From positions 793,501 through 857,500 of the forward strand of contig NZ_CP086106.1 of NCBI RefSeq assembly GCF_016765655.2: a DNA stretch of 64,000 nt. Reading direction: 5' to 3'. The translations under genes and the position numbers were made by a program. Position 1 is the stretch's first letter; each line of letters begins with the position of its first letter. This stretch comes from Skermanella mucosa (lineage in GTDB: Bacteria; Pseudomonadota; Alphaproteobacteria; Azospirillales; Azospirillaceae). Under the pieces are notes generated by a model. The model made no database searches. It was given only the letters and a program-made list of their open reading frames with translations, and was not told the origin of the DNA. Positions 53,846-61,763 of this stretch are shown here, one piece after another.

Positions 53846-54141
53846 AGGGGAAAGACACTGCTCCGATCGGAGACACTTTCGAGTCGTTCCTGGAGTCGGA
53901 AGGCATCCGGGAGGAAGTCTACAGCGCTGCCATCAAACGCGTGATCTCATGGGAGCTTGAGGAGGCGCGCAAGGCGACCGACCTCACGAAGACCGCGATG
54001 GCGGAGGCGATGCAGACCAGCCGTAGCCAGGTGGAGCGCGTTCTCGACCCCGAGAATGTCGCGGTTTCCCTGGATGTCCTCAGCCGGGCGGCGCTTGCGG
54101 TGGGAAAGCGCCTCAAGGTGGAACTCGTGGACGCGCCCTGA
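53842..54141 (+). CDS. HigA-like XRE antitoxin, orphan
   Basis: A 99-residue helix-turn-helix protein: LTKTAMAEAMQTSRSQVERV (about residues 48-67) is the HTH, followed by LDVLSRAALAVGKRLKVELV, the typical XRE-antitoxin end. It directly follows a HigB-like toxin gene that has been broken by a stop codon and deletion. The antitoxin frame is intact. It may still bind its operator (53675-53687) or neutralise related toxins elsewhere. GGGGCAG upstream serves as ribosome site. Confidence 0.8.
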   Translation: MKGKDTAPIGDTFESFLESEGIREEVYSAAIKRVISWELEEARKATDLTKTAMAEAMQTSRSQVERVLDPENVAVSLDVLSRAALAVGKRLKVELVDAP

Positions 54142-54182
54142 TTTCCGGCCCGGGAACCGGGCCGGAAATCAGGATGCCCCCC

Positions 54183-55283
54183 TCACTCGATCACGATCTT
54201 CGGCGTTCCCCGCTGCGGCCCCGCGACCTTGGACCAGACCCTGGCCGCGATCTCGCGGTAGACCTTGGCGTGCTCGCTGTCGGGGCGGGACATGACGATC
54301 GGCTGGCCGTCGTCGCTGGTCTCGCGGATCGCGATGTCCAGCGGGATCTCGCCCAGGAAGTCCATGCCCAGCGCCTCGGCCTCGCGCCGGGCGCCGCCGT
54401 GGCTGAAGATGTCGGTGCGGTGGCCGCAGTTGGGGCAGCAGAAATAGCTCATGTTCTCGACGATGCCGAGCACCGGCACGTCCACCCGGCGGAACATGTT
54501 CAGCCCCTTGCGGGCGTCGAGCAAGGCTATGTCCTGCGGGGTGGAAACGATCACCGCCCCCGCCAGCGGAACCTGCTGCGCCATGGTGAGCTGGGCGTCG
54601 CCGGTGCCGGGCGGCATGTCGACCACCAGGATGTCCAGCTCGCCCCAGGCGACGTCGCGCAGCATCTGCTGCAGCGCGCTCTGCACCATCGGCCCGCGCC
54701 AGATCATCGGCGTGTCCTCGGCGACCAGGAAGCCCATGGACATCACCTTGATGCCGTAGTTCTCCATCGGCTGGAGCGTCTTGCCGTCGGCCGAGGCGGG
54801 CTTGCCGGTGATCGCCATCATGCGCGGCATGCTGGGGCCGTAGATGTCGGCGTCGAGCAGTCCGACTCGAAGGCCGTTCGCCTTGAGCCCGAGGGCCAGG
54901 TTGACCGACGTGGTGGACTTGCCGACGCCGCCCTTGCCCGACGCGACCGCGACAATGGCGCGCACGCCGGGGACCAGCGCCTTGCCGCCCGCGGCGGGGG
55001 CCGCCGCCGGCTTGGAGGGGGCCGCGGGAGCCTCGCGGTGGGCGGTCAGGACCGCCGTCACCGACGTGACGCCGGGAATTCCCTGCACCGCCTTTTCGGC
55101 CGCCTGGCGCATCGGTTCCAGCTGCGGGCCGCGCTTGGGGTCCACTTCTATCGAAAAGCCGACGTTGGAATCCTTGACGACCAACCCGGAAATCATGTTC
55201 AGACTCACGATGTCCGCCTGCCTGTCGGAATCGATCACGGTCCGCAGTGCGTCTAGTACCTGAGTCTCGGTAACCTGCGCCAT
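54183..55283 (-). CDS. mrp: Mrp/ApbC family Fe-S cluster carrier ATPase
   Basis: A 366-residue P-loop protein: an N-terminal DUF59 domain (about residues 1-90), an Ala/Pro-rich linker (about 92-105) and the MinD-like ATPase with GKGGVGKSTTSVNLAL (about 115-130). VVDMPPGTGDAQLT follows, and the cluster-binding CxxC is in YFCCPNCGH. It binds and transfers 4Fe-4S clusters as a dimer in the cytosol. It is convergent with the orphan antitoxin and divergent from hflK. Confidence 0.94.
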   Translation of the reverse strand: MAQVTETQVLDALRTVIDSDRQADIVSLNMISGLVVKDSNVGFSIEVDPKRGPQLEPMRQAAEKAVQGIPGVTSVTAVLTAHREAPAAPSKPAAAPAAGGKALVPGVRAIVAVASGKGGVGKSTTSVNLALGLKANGLRVGLLDADIYGPSMPRMMAITGKPASADGKTLQPMENYGIKVMSMGFLVAEDTPMIWRGPMVQSALQQMLRDVAWGELDILVVDMPPGTGDAQLTMAQQVPLAGAVIVSTPQDIALLDARKGLNMFRRVDVPVLGIVENMSYFCCPNCGHRTDIFSHGGARREAEALGMDFLGEIPLDIAIRETSDDGQPIVMSRPDSEHAKVYREIAARVWSKVAGPQRGTPKIVIE

Positions 55284-55440
55284 GGTTGAAAACTCCGATC
55301 TTTTCCCAATATTGGCGGATAACTGTCAGCCCGGACGGCGCCGCGCCTACCGGCCGTTATAAGACCGGACCCGCGGCTTGGAAAGAGCTCCGGAGTCCGA
55401 CGCAAACGCGAGAGAATAAGAGAGAAAGGGACCGAGAGGC

Positions 55441-56631
55441 ATGCCTTGGAGCAATCAGGGAGGGGGCGGAGGTGGCCCCTGGGGTCCTCCGCCCGGCAAT
55501 GGCGGCGGAAACAACCCGTGGGGCAGGCCGGGCGGGTCCGGTGGCGGTTCCCAACCGCCGGATCTCGAGGATCTGCTCCGCAAAGGACAGGACCGGTTCC
55601 GCCGGGTGATGCCGGGCGGCTTCGGCAGCGGCAAGGGCATCGCCATCGCTGCCGCGGTGGTGGTGCTGATCTGGCTGTTCAGCGGAGTCTACCGCGTCGA
55701 GGCCGATGAGCAGGGCGTCGTCATGCGGTTCGGCGAGTGGGTACGGACCGAGCAGCCGGGACTGCGCTACCATATCCCGGCCCCGATCGAGACCGCCCTG
55801 ACGCCGAAGGTCACCCGCGTCAACCGCATCGAGATCGGCTACCGGTCTGGCGTCGGCGACGGCCGCCGCACCGGCGGCGACCGCGACGTGACCGACGAGA
55901 GCCTGATGCTCACCGGCGACGAGAACATCATCGACATCGACTTCACGGTCCTGTGGGTGATCAAGGACGCCGGCCAGTACCTGTTCAAGATTCGCGACCC
56001 CGAGACCACCGTCAAGAAGGCCGCCGAGAGCGCCATCCGCGAGGTGATCGGCCGCACCGACATCCAGCCGGCCCTGACCGAGGCCCGGCAGGAGATCGAG
56101 AACAGCACGCTTCAGCTGCTCCAGACGATGCTCGACGACTATCAGGCCGGCATCGAGATCACCCAGATCCAGCTGCAGAAGGTCGATCCGCCGGCGCCGG
56201 TGGTCGATGCCTTCAACGACGTCCAGCGCGCCCGCGCCGACCGCGAGCGGGTTCGGAACGAAGCCGAAGCCTACCGGAACGACATCATCCCGCGTGCCCG
56301 AGGCGAGGCCGAGCGGCTGATCCAGGAAGCCTCCGCGTACCGCGAGCAGACCGTCAGCCTGGCCCAGGGTGACGCCCAGCGCTTCCTGTCGGTCTACGAC
56401 GCCTATTCCGGCGCCCGCGAAGTCACCGCCCGCCGGATGTACCTGGAGACGATGGAGCAGGTCCTGCGCGGCACCAACAAGGTGATCATCGACGGCAACG
56501 GCAACGGCGAGAACGGGGCCGGAAACGGCGTCGTGCCCTACCTGCCGCTGACCGAGCTGCAGCGCATGCAGCGGCCCGCGGCGGCGCCGGCCTCTAATTC
56601 CGCTCCCGGCCCCACCCGTACGGCGCAGTGA
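55441..56631 (+). CDS. hflK: HflK, membrane protease modulator
   Basis: A 396-residue SPFH/prohibitin-family protein anchored in the inner membrane by one helix (IAIAAAVVVLIWLFSGVY, about residues 66-83), with the bulk in the periplasm. The N-terminus is unusually Gly/Pro/Asn-rich (about 1-40). SPFH features: RVEADEQGVVMRFGEW, an Ala/Glu-rich coiled region ending ARGEAERLIQEASAYREQ. With HflC it forms the cage around FtsH and tunes its proteolysis. It lies 11 bp before hflC. Confidence 0.95.
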   Translation: MPWSNQGGGGGGPWGPPPGNGGGNNPWGRPGGSGGGSQPPDLEDLLRKGQDRFRRVMPGGFGSGKGIAIAAAVVVLIWLFSGVYRVEADEQGVVMRFGEWVRTEQPGLRYHIPAPIETALTPKVTRVNRIEIGYRSGVGDGRRTGGDRDVTDESLMLTGDENIIDIDFTVLWVIKDAGQYLFKIRDPETTVKKAAESAIREVIGRTDIQPALTEARQEIENSTLQLLQTMLDDYQAGIEITQIQLQKVDPPAPVVDAFNDVQRARADRERVRNEAEAYRNDIIPRARGEAERLIQEASAYREQTVSLAQGDAQRFLSVYDAYSGAREVTARRMYLETMEQVLRGTNKVIIDGNGNGENGAGNGVVPYLPLTELQRMQRPAAAPASNSAPGPTRTAQ

Positions 56632-56642
56632 GGAGCTGAGAC

Positions 56643-57653
56643 ATGAACAAGAAACTCGCCATCGTCGGCATCGTCGTCGTGGTCCTCGGCATCCTCGCGT
56701 CGGCCAGCCTGTTCACCGTCAACGAAACCCAGCAGGCGCTGGTGCTCCAGTTCGGCGAGCCGCGCCGGGTCATCCAGGATCCGGGCCTGAAGGCCAAGGT
56801 CCCGTTCATCCAGAACGTCGTCCTGTACGACCGGCGCGTGCTCGACGTCGATCCGCCGGTCGAGCAGGTCATCCTGGCCGACCAGAAGCGCCTCGACGTG
56901 GACGCCTTCGCCCGCTACCGGATCACCGATCCCCTCCGGTTCTTCCAGTCGGTCGGGTCTGAACAGATCCTCGAGCAGCGGCTGAGCACCGTGGTCGTCT
57001 CGGCCCTGCGCCGCGTGCTCGGCAATGTCACCGTGTTGTCCATCCTGTCGGACGAGCGTGCCCGCGTGATGACCGACATCCGCGATCAGGTCAACGGCGA
57101 GGCCCAGCGCTTCGGCATCGAGGTGGTGGACGTGCGTATCCGCCGCGCCGACCTGCCGGAGGAGACCAGCCAGTCCATCTTCGCCCGCATGCGGTCGGAG
57201 CGTGAACGCGAGGCCGCCGAGTTCCGCGCGCAGGGCCAGGAACAGGCCCAGCAGATCCGCTCCCGGGCGGAACGCGAGCGGACCGTCATCCTGGCCGAGG
57301 CCCAGCGCGACGCGCAGGTGCTCCGAGGCGAGGGCGACAACCAGGCGTTCCGCATCATCGCGGAAGCGACCGGGCGGGACGCGGAATTCTACTCGTTCTA
57401 CCGCACGCTCCAGGCCTACCGCGACAGCCTGCGCAACGAGGACACCACCATGGTGCTCTCGCCGACGGGCGACTTCTTCAAGTATTTCGGCAATCTGGCG
57501 GGCACGCCGGGCGGCGCTCCGGGCAGCATTCCCGGAGCCCCCGGCAGCGGCCCCGGTGCTGCGGGCGGTCCGCCTGCGGCCCAAATCAGCCCGCCGTCCC
57601 CGTCGGCCACCCAGGGTGCCGAAAACGTCCAGCCGGGCGGCACGGCGAACTGA
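56643..57653 (+). CDS. hflC: HflC, membrane protease modulator
   Basis: A 336-residue partner of HflK. It has one N-terminal helix (KLAIVGIVVVVLGILASASLF, about residues 4-24), the SPFH domain starting FTVNETQQALVLQFGEPRRV, and a coiled region around REREAAEFRAQGQEQAQQIR. The C-terminus is a disordered Gly/Pro/Ser stretch (about 280-336), longer than in enterobacteria. GAG/GAGCTGAG precedes the ATG. Confidence 0.95.
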   Translation: MNKKLAIVGIVVVVLGILASASLFTVNETQQALVLQFGEPRRVIQDPGLKAKVPFIQNVVLYDRRVLDVDPPVEQVILADQKRLDVDAFARYRITDPLRFFQSVGSEQILEQRLSTVVVSALRRVLGNVTVLSILSDERARVMTDIRDQVNGEAQRFGIEVVDVRIRRADLPEETSQSIFARMRSEREREAAEFRAQGQEQAQQIRSRAERERTVILAEAQRDAQVLRGEGDNQAFRIIAEATGRDAEFYSFYRTLQAYRDSLRNEDTTMVLSPTGDFFKYFGNLAGTPGGAPGSIPGAPGSGPGAAGGPPAAQISPPSPSATQGAENVQPGGTAN

Positions 57654-57675
57654 TCCACGGTTAAGCGTGTTCCCC

Positions 57676-57706
57676 GGGCCGGCACCGCCTTGAACGGTGC
57701 CGGCCC
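57676..57706 (+). terminator. Terminator after hflKC
   Basis: A 12-bp perfect stem (57676-57687 with 57695-57706) and 7-nt loop, 22 bp past the hflC stop. It is followed by ACCCTTT rather than a full T-run. Confidence 0.6.
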
Positions 57707-57780
57707 ACCCTTTCCCCTATGACCCGCCGCGGCGCCGAATCGGCGCGCTTCGGCGTCCTCCCTCGCTCCAAGGCTTCGCG

Positions 57781-57969
57781 TTGACCACTGAACTGCTGAC
57801 GGCGCTGGCCCTCGTGCTCGTGCTCGAGGGCATCGCCTATGCCCTCTTCCCGGACCTGATGCGCCGCATGCTGGCGATCGCCCTGATGACCCCGGTCGGC
57901 CAGCTCCGGGTCGCCGGCCTGATCGCGGCCATCAGCGGGGTCGGGCTGGTCTGGCTGCTGCGGGGCTGA
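57781..57969 (+). CDS. DUF2065 small membrane protein
   Basis: A 62-residue protein with two helices (LLTALALVLVLEGIAYALFP, about residues 5-24, and VAGLIAAISGVGLVWLL, about 45-61) around PDLMRRMLAIALMTPVGQLR. This is the DUF2065 (YjeT-like) pattern and position, often near hflKC. The TTG at 57781 has AAGG seven bases upstream; upstream in-frame codons would add a non-family N-terminus. Function is unknown. Confidence 0.8.
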   Translation: MTTELLTALALVLVLEGIAYALFPDLMRRMLAIALMTPVGQLRVAGLIAAISGVGLVWLLRG

Positions 57970-58030
57970 CCGCGGCGCGGCCGGCTTCCCGCCAGGCCGC
58001 ACATCCTTCGGCCGATGCCCAAGCAAAGCC

Positions 58031-58060
58031 TTACTTTCGCACCTCCGAAGCGTCTATTAT
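58031..58060 (+). promoter_or_regulatory. Candidate promoter of the Do protease gene
   Basis: TTACTT (58031-58036) and TATTAT (58055-58060) lie 18 bp apart within an otherwise GC-rich spacer, about 190 bp before the start codon. Confidence 0.4.
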
Positions 58061-58253
58061 CGGCGATGACGGCTTGGGCCGGACTGGCCGAGACCGGCCG
58101 GCGGGCACATATCGACTGACACCCGGCGATCGGCTGCGGTGCCCCTGGATGGGTGCGCGGCGGCGCGGGCAGTGGCATAATCGAAGCAAGGAGAGAGCTT
58201 CCGTGACGAACAGCGCTCGAAGGGATGCCGCAGCGAATGCCGGAGGAGACGCC

Positions 58254-59789
58254 ATGACCATAGACCGCGGGCAGCGGCGCCCGGCCTGGTTCAGGCCCGC
58301 CTTGACGGGGTCCGCCTTGATCAGATTCGCCGCCGGCCTGCCGGTGATCGCGGCTCTGCTCCTGGTCTCCCCCGACATGGTCCATGCCCAGGGCCGCGCC
58401 AACGCTCCGGAGAGTTTCGCCGACCTGGCGCAGAAGCTGCTTCCCGCCGTGGTGAACATCTCGACCACGCAGAATATTCCGGAACGCCGAGGCGCCGGCC
58501 CGCGCCCCGGGCCGGAGATGCCGCAGTTCCCGCCGGGATCTCCGTTCGAGGAGTTTTTCCGCGACTTCTTCGACCGCCAGGGACGGGAGCAGAACGCGCC
58601 GCCGCGCCGCGCCACCTCGCTCGGCTCGGGCTTCGTGATCGACGCCGAAGGCCTGGTGGTGACCAACAACCACGTGATCCAGGACGCCGACGAGATCAAC
58701 GTCATCCTTCAGGACGACACCAACCTGAAGGCCGAGCTGGTCGGCCGCGACCCCAAGACCGACCTCGCGCTGCTGCGCGTCAAGACGGACCGCAAGCTGA
58801 CGGCCGTAACCTTCGGCGACAGCGACTCGATGCGGGTCGGCGACTGGGTGCTGGCGATCGGCAACCCGTTCGGCCTGGGCGGCACCGTGACCGCCGGCAT
58901 CATCTCGGCCCGCGCCCGCGACATCAACGCCGGTCCCTATGACGACTTCCTGCAGACCGACGCCTCGATCAACCGCGGCAATTCCGGCGGCCCCATGTTC
59001 AACATGCGGGGCGAGGTGATCGGCATCAACACCGCGATCTTCTCGCCGTCCGGCGGCTCGGTCGGCATCGGCTTCGCGATCCCCTCGACGCTGGCCCGCA
59101 GCGTGGTCGCCCAGCTCCAGGAATATGGCCGCACCCGGCGCGGCTGGCTCGGCGTCCGCATCCAGGGCGTCACGCCCGAGATCGCCGAGAGCCTGGGTCT
59201 GCGCTCCGCCACCGGCGCGCTGGTCGCCAGCGTGACCCCGAACGGCCCGGCCGCCGAGGCCGGCATCCAGGCCGGCGACGTGATCCTGACCTTCGACGGC
59301 AAGGAGGTGTACGAGATGCGCCGCCTGCCGCGCGTCGTCGCCGAGACCGGCGTCGAGGAGCGGGTGCCCGTCAAGCTGTGGCGCCGCGGCCAGGAGCAGA
59401 CGGTCCAGGTCAAGGTCGGAGAGCTCGAGGCCGCCGAGGAGTCCGGCATTCTGGCCGCGGTCCCCGAAGAGCCGGCGCCCGCCGCTCCGGAATCGGTCGA
59501 GGCCCTGGGCCTCAAGCTGACCGGCATCACGCCCGAGCTGCGCCAGCAGTTCGACATCAACGAGCAGCTCCGCGGCGTCCTGGTCACCGAGGTCGCCGGC
59601 AACAGCAGCGCCGCCGAGAAGGACCTGCGCCCCGGCGACGTGATCGTCGAGGTCGGCCAGGAGGAGGTCTCCACGCCCCAGGACGTCGCCGCCAAGGTCA
59701 AGGCCGCCCGTGACGCCAACCGCAAGACCGTGCTGCTGCTGATCGACCGCCGCGGCGACCTGCGCTTCGTCGCCCTCAACGTGAGCTGA
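58254..59789 (+). CDS. degP: Do/DegP family periplasmic serine protease
   Basis: A 511-residue HtrA protease with a signal peptide (about residues 20-46, ending VHAQ). The catalytic triad is H140 (VTNNHVIQ), D170 (KTDLALL) and S244 (GNSGGPMFN). Two PDZ domains follow (about 300-385 and 415-505). It degrades or refolds damaged envelope proteins. The ATG at 58254 has GGAGGAG five bases upstream. A GTG at 58203 with GGAGAGAG is nearly as good and would add 17 residues before the signal. Its place after hflKC suggests a shared envelope quality-control role. Confidence 0.94.
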   Translation: MTIDRGQRRPAWFRPALTGSALIRFAAGLPVIAALLLVSPDMVHAQGRANAPESFADLAQKLLPAVVNISTTQNIPERRGAGPRPGPEMPQFPPGSPFEEFFRDFFDRQGREQNAPPRRATSLGSGFVIDAEGLVVTNNHVIQDADEINVILQDDTNLKAELVGRDPKTDLALLRVKTDRKLTAVTFGDSDSMRVGDWVLAIGNPFGLGGTVTAGIISARARDINAGPYDDFLQTDASINRGNSGGPMFNMRGEVIGINTAIFSPSGGSVGIGFAIPSTLARSVVAQLQEYGRTRRGWLGVRIQGVTPEIAESLGLRSATGALVASVTPNGPAAEAGIQAGDVILTFDGKEVYEMRRLPRVVAETGVEERVPVKLWRRGQEQTVQVKVGELEAAEESGILAAVPEEPAPAAPESVEALGLKLTGITPELRQQFDINEQLRGVLVTEVAGNSSAAEKDLRPGDVIVEVGQEEVSTPQDVAAKVKAARDANRKTVLLLIDRRGDLRFVALNVS

Positions 59790-59809
59790 AGCCCAACGCC
59801 TGCTTCATG

Positions 59810-59838
59810 GGGAGGGTGCGCGGGACGCGCACCCTCCC
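59810..59838 (+). terminator. Hairpin after the Do protease gene
   Basis: A 12-bp perfect stem (59810-59821 with 59827-59838) with a 5-nt loop, 20 bp past the stop, but no T-run follows. Confidence 0.5.
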
Positions 59839-59884
59839 ACGGGGGTGGCGAAGCGAGGCAGTGCCGGAGAGCGCGATGGCTGGA

Positions 59885-60028
59885 AGTCGAGGCGGCGCTG
59901 GCCGGTCGCTTCCAGCAGGGCCGTTACGATCTGAACGAAACGAACTGTTCTGCCATGCGCGGGCTGTCCTTGGCGATGCGTTCACCGACACCTGACGCGT
60001 CCCGGATAGCGCGACGCGAACGGATGGC
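59885..60028 (-). pseudogene. ParE/RelE-like toxin remnant
   Basis: Downstream of the small antitoxin gene the minus strand carries, in one frame, RSRRAIRDASGVGERIAKDSPRMAEQFV, and after a frame change IVTALLEAT. Together these resemble the N-terminal half of ParE toxins (WSxxAxxDLxxIxxYIAxDSPxxAxxxxxxIxxA). The only start codon (ATG near 60028-60030) is in another frame, so at least two frameshifts separate start, middle and end. The C-terminal half is missing. It is read as a decayed toxin of the locus, not a working gene. Confidence 0.6.
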
Positions 60029-60032
60029 ATTC

Positions 60033-60227
60033 TTACTCGGCTTTACCGTCGATCATTCGCTGAATCTCGGCGAAAGCCTCGTCCTCGTCCAGAACCTTGC
60101 CCGCTTCGATGTCCGCCAGTCCTTCCTGGATCCTGGCGCAGATTTCGAGGAATTCGGCCGCGTCCTCCGCGGACAGCTCTGGCGGCAATCTGTCTACCGG
60201 AAATGCAAGTCTCGCGTCTTCCCGCAT
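60033..60227 (-). CDS. Small ParD/RelB-like antitoxin, orphan
   Basis: A 64-residue acidic protein with GGAGAGG six bases before the ATG. It runs LPPELSAEDAAEFLEICARI, then GLADIEAGKVLDEDEAFAEI and ends QRMIDGKAE. The LxDIExGxVxDxDExxxxI pattern is typical of antitoxins paired with ParE/RelE toxins; a clear ribbon-helix-helix start is not obvious, so ParD or RelB type is unsure. The toxin gene that should follow is degenerate (59885-60028). Confidence 0.65.
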   Translation of the reverse strand: MREDARLAFPVDRLPPELSAEDAAEFLEICARIQEGLADIEAGKVLDEDEAFAEIQRMIDGKAE

Positions 60228-60342
60228 AACCGACCTCTCCCCTGCTCATGGCGGCAGTCTACATAAGCCCGATCCTCTGTGGAACCTGAAGCGGATGCCG
60301 AACCGGAAGGAGCGGTCACGCCGGCGGTGACGCGAAAAAGCA

Positions 60343-60375
60343 AAGGCCCTGGAAAGCGTCGCTCTCCAGGGCCTT
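60343..60375 (-). terminator. Rho-independent terminator after tRNA-Lys
   Basis: A perfect 11-bp stem (60343-60353 with 60365-60375) with an 11-nt loop. The minus strand runs on into TTTGCTTTTT, just past the tRNA 3' end. Confidence 0.85.
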
Positions 60376-60382
60376 CTGAATT

Positions 60383-60458
<76 letters not shown>

Positions 60459-60611
60459 GCAATGTTCGCCGCCGTGTTCCGTCCGTTTCCGTCCGGTGTC
60501 CGGCGACGAGGGGTAGATAGCAAAGCGGACCCGCCTTGTCGATGCCAAAAAGCCGCTTCCATGACGGTTTTTTTGCCGGCCCGCCGGGGCTCGTCTGCCG
60601 CGGCTCTCCGC

Positions 60612-61763
60612 TCACAGTTCCCCGGCGACGGTGCGGCGGGTGATCCGGACGTCGCGGTGGATATAGACCGACATCACCAGCCCGAAGCCGAACAGCACCG
60701 TCAGCATGGCCGTGCCGCCGTAGGAGATCAGGGGCAGGGGGATGCCGACCACGGGGATCAGGCCCATCACCATGGCGATGTTGATGAACACGTAGAGAAA
60801 CAGGTTGGTGGAAACGCCCAGGCCCACCAGCCGGCCGAACTGGTTGCGGCAGCGGAGCGCGATGATCACCCCGTAGGCGATCAGCAGGCTGTAGAGCAGC
60901 AGCAGCCCGGTGCCGCCGATCATGCCCAGCTCCTCCGCCAGCATCGTGAAGATGAAGTCGGTCTGCTTCTCCGGCAGGAAGTTCAGGTGGCTCTGGCTGC
61001 CCATCATGTAGCCCTTGCCGGCCACGCCGCCGGACCCCAGCGCGATCTTGGACTGGGTGATGTGGTACCCGGCCCCCAGCGGGTCGTTCTCCGGGTTCAG
61101 GAAGATCAGCACCCGGTTCTTCTGGTAGTCGTGCAGGAACTGCCACGCCACCGGGATCGACGCGGCCCCGCCGGCAAGGACGATGGCGAATTTCCAGAGC
61201 CGCACGCCGACCAGGAAGAAGATCGCCCCGCCGACCATCATGACCATCAGCGCGGTTCCCAGGTCCGGCTGCTTCATCACCAGCCCGACCGGCGCCAGCA
61301 CCATCAGCAGCGGCACGATCAGGAAGGTCGGCCGTCCGACCTCCTCCAGCGAGGCGCCATGGAAGTAGCGGGCGAGCGCCAGCACGATCGCGATCTTCAT
61401 GATCTCCGACGGCTGGATCTGGATGATGCCCAGGTCGATCCAGCGCTGGGCGCCCATGCCGATCTCGCCGACGATCTCGACCGCGATCAGCAGCACCAGG
61501 GCCACGCCGTAGATCGGATAGGACAGGCGCAGCCAGATCCTCAGGTCGATCAGGCCCACCACCACCATCACGCAGATGCCGGCGCCGAACCGGACGGCCT
61601 GGCGCGACGCCCAGGGGTCGACGTTGCCGTTGGCCGCCGAATAGAGCATCGCCCAGCCGACCGAGGCGATGGCGGTCAGCAGCAGGATCAGCTTCCAATT
61701 GATCTGCCACAGCTTCTCGCCCAGCGAGAGTTCCGGCTGGTGGCCCAGGAAGTCGCCGCTCAT
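60612..61763 (-). CDS. rodA: RodA, peptidoglycan glycosyltransferase of the elongasome
   Basis: A 383-residue SEDS-family membrane protein with about ten helices. Family landmarks: GAQRWIDLGIIQIQPSEIMK (about residues 99-118, the PS(E/D) region), KQPDLGTALMVMM, and QTDFIFTMLAEELGMIGG near the C-terminal half, ending VGIPLPLISYGGTAML. It polymerises glycan strands in partnership with PBP2. It overlaps the mrdA stop (ATGA). The rod-shape cluster mreD-mrdA-rodA runs on the minus strand. Confidence 0.95.
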   Translation of the reverse strand: MSGDFLGHQPELSLGEKLWQINWKLILLLTAIASVGWAMLYSAANGNVDPWASRQAVRFGAGICVMVVVGLIDLRIWLRLSYPIYGVALVLLIAVEIVGEIGMGAQRWIDLGIIQIQPSEIMKIAIVLALARYFHGASLEEVGRPTFLIVPLLMVLAPVGLVMKQPDLGTALMVMMVGGAIFFLVGVRLWKFAIVLAGGAASIPVAWQFLHDYQKNRVLIFLNPENDPLGAGYHITQSKIALGSGGVAGKGYMMGSQSHLNFLPEKQTDFIFTMLAEELGMIGGTGLLLLYSLLIAYGVIIALRCRNQFGRLVGLGVSTNLFLYVFINIAMVMGLIPVVGIPLPLISYGGTAMLTVLFGFGLVMSVYIHRDVRITRRTVAGEL

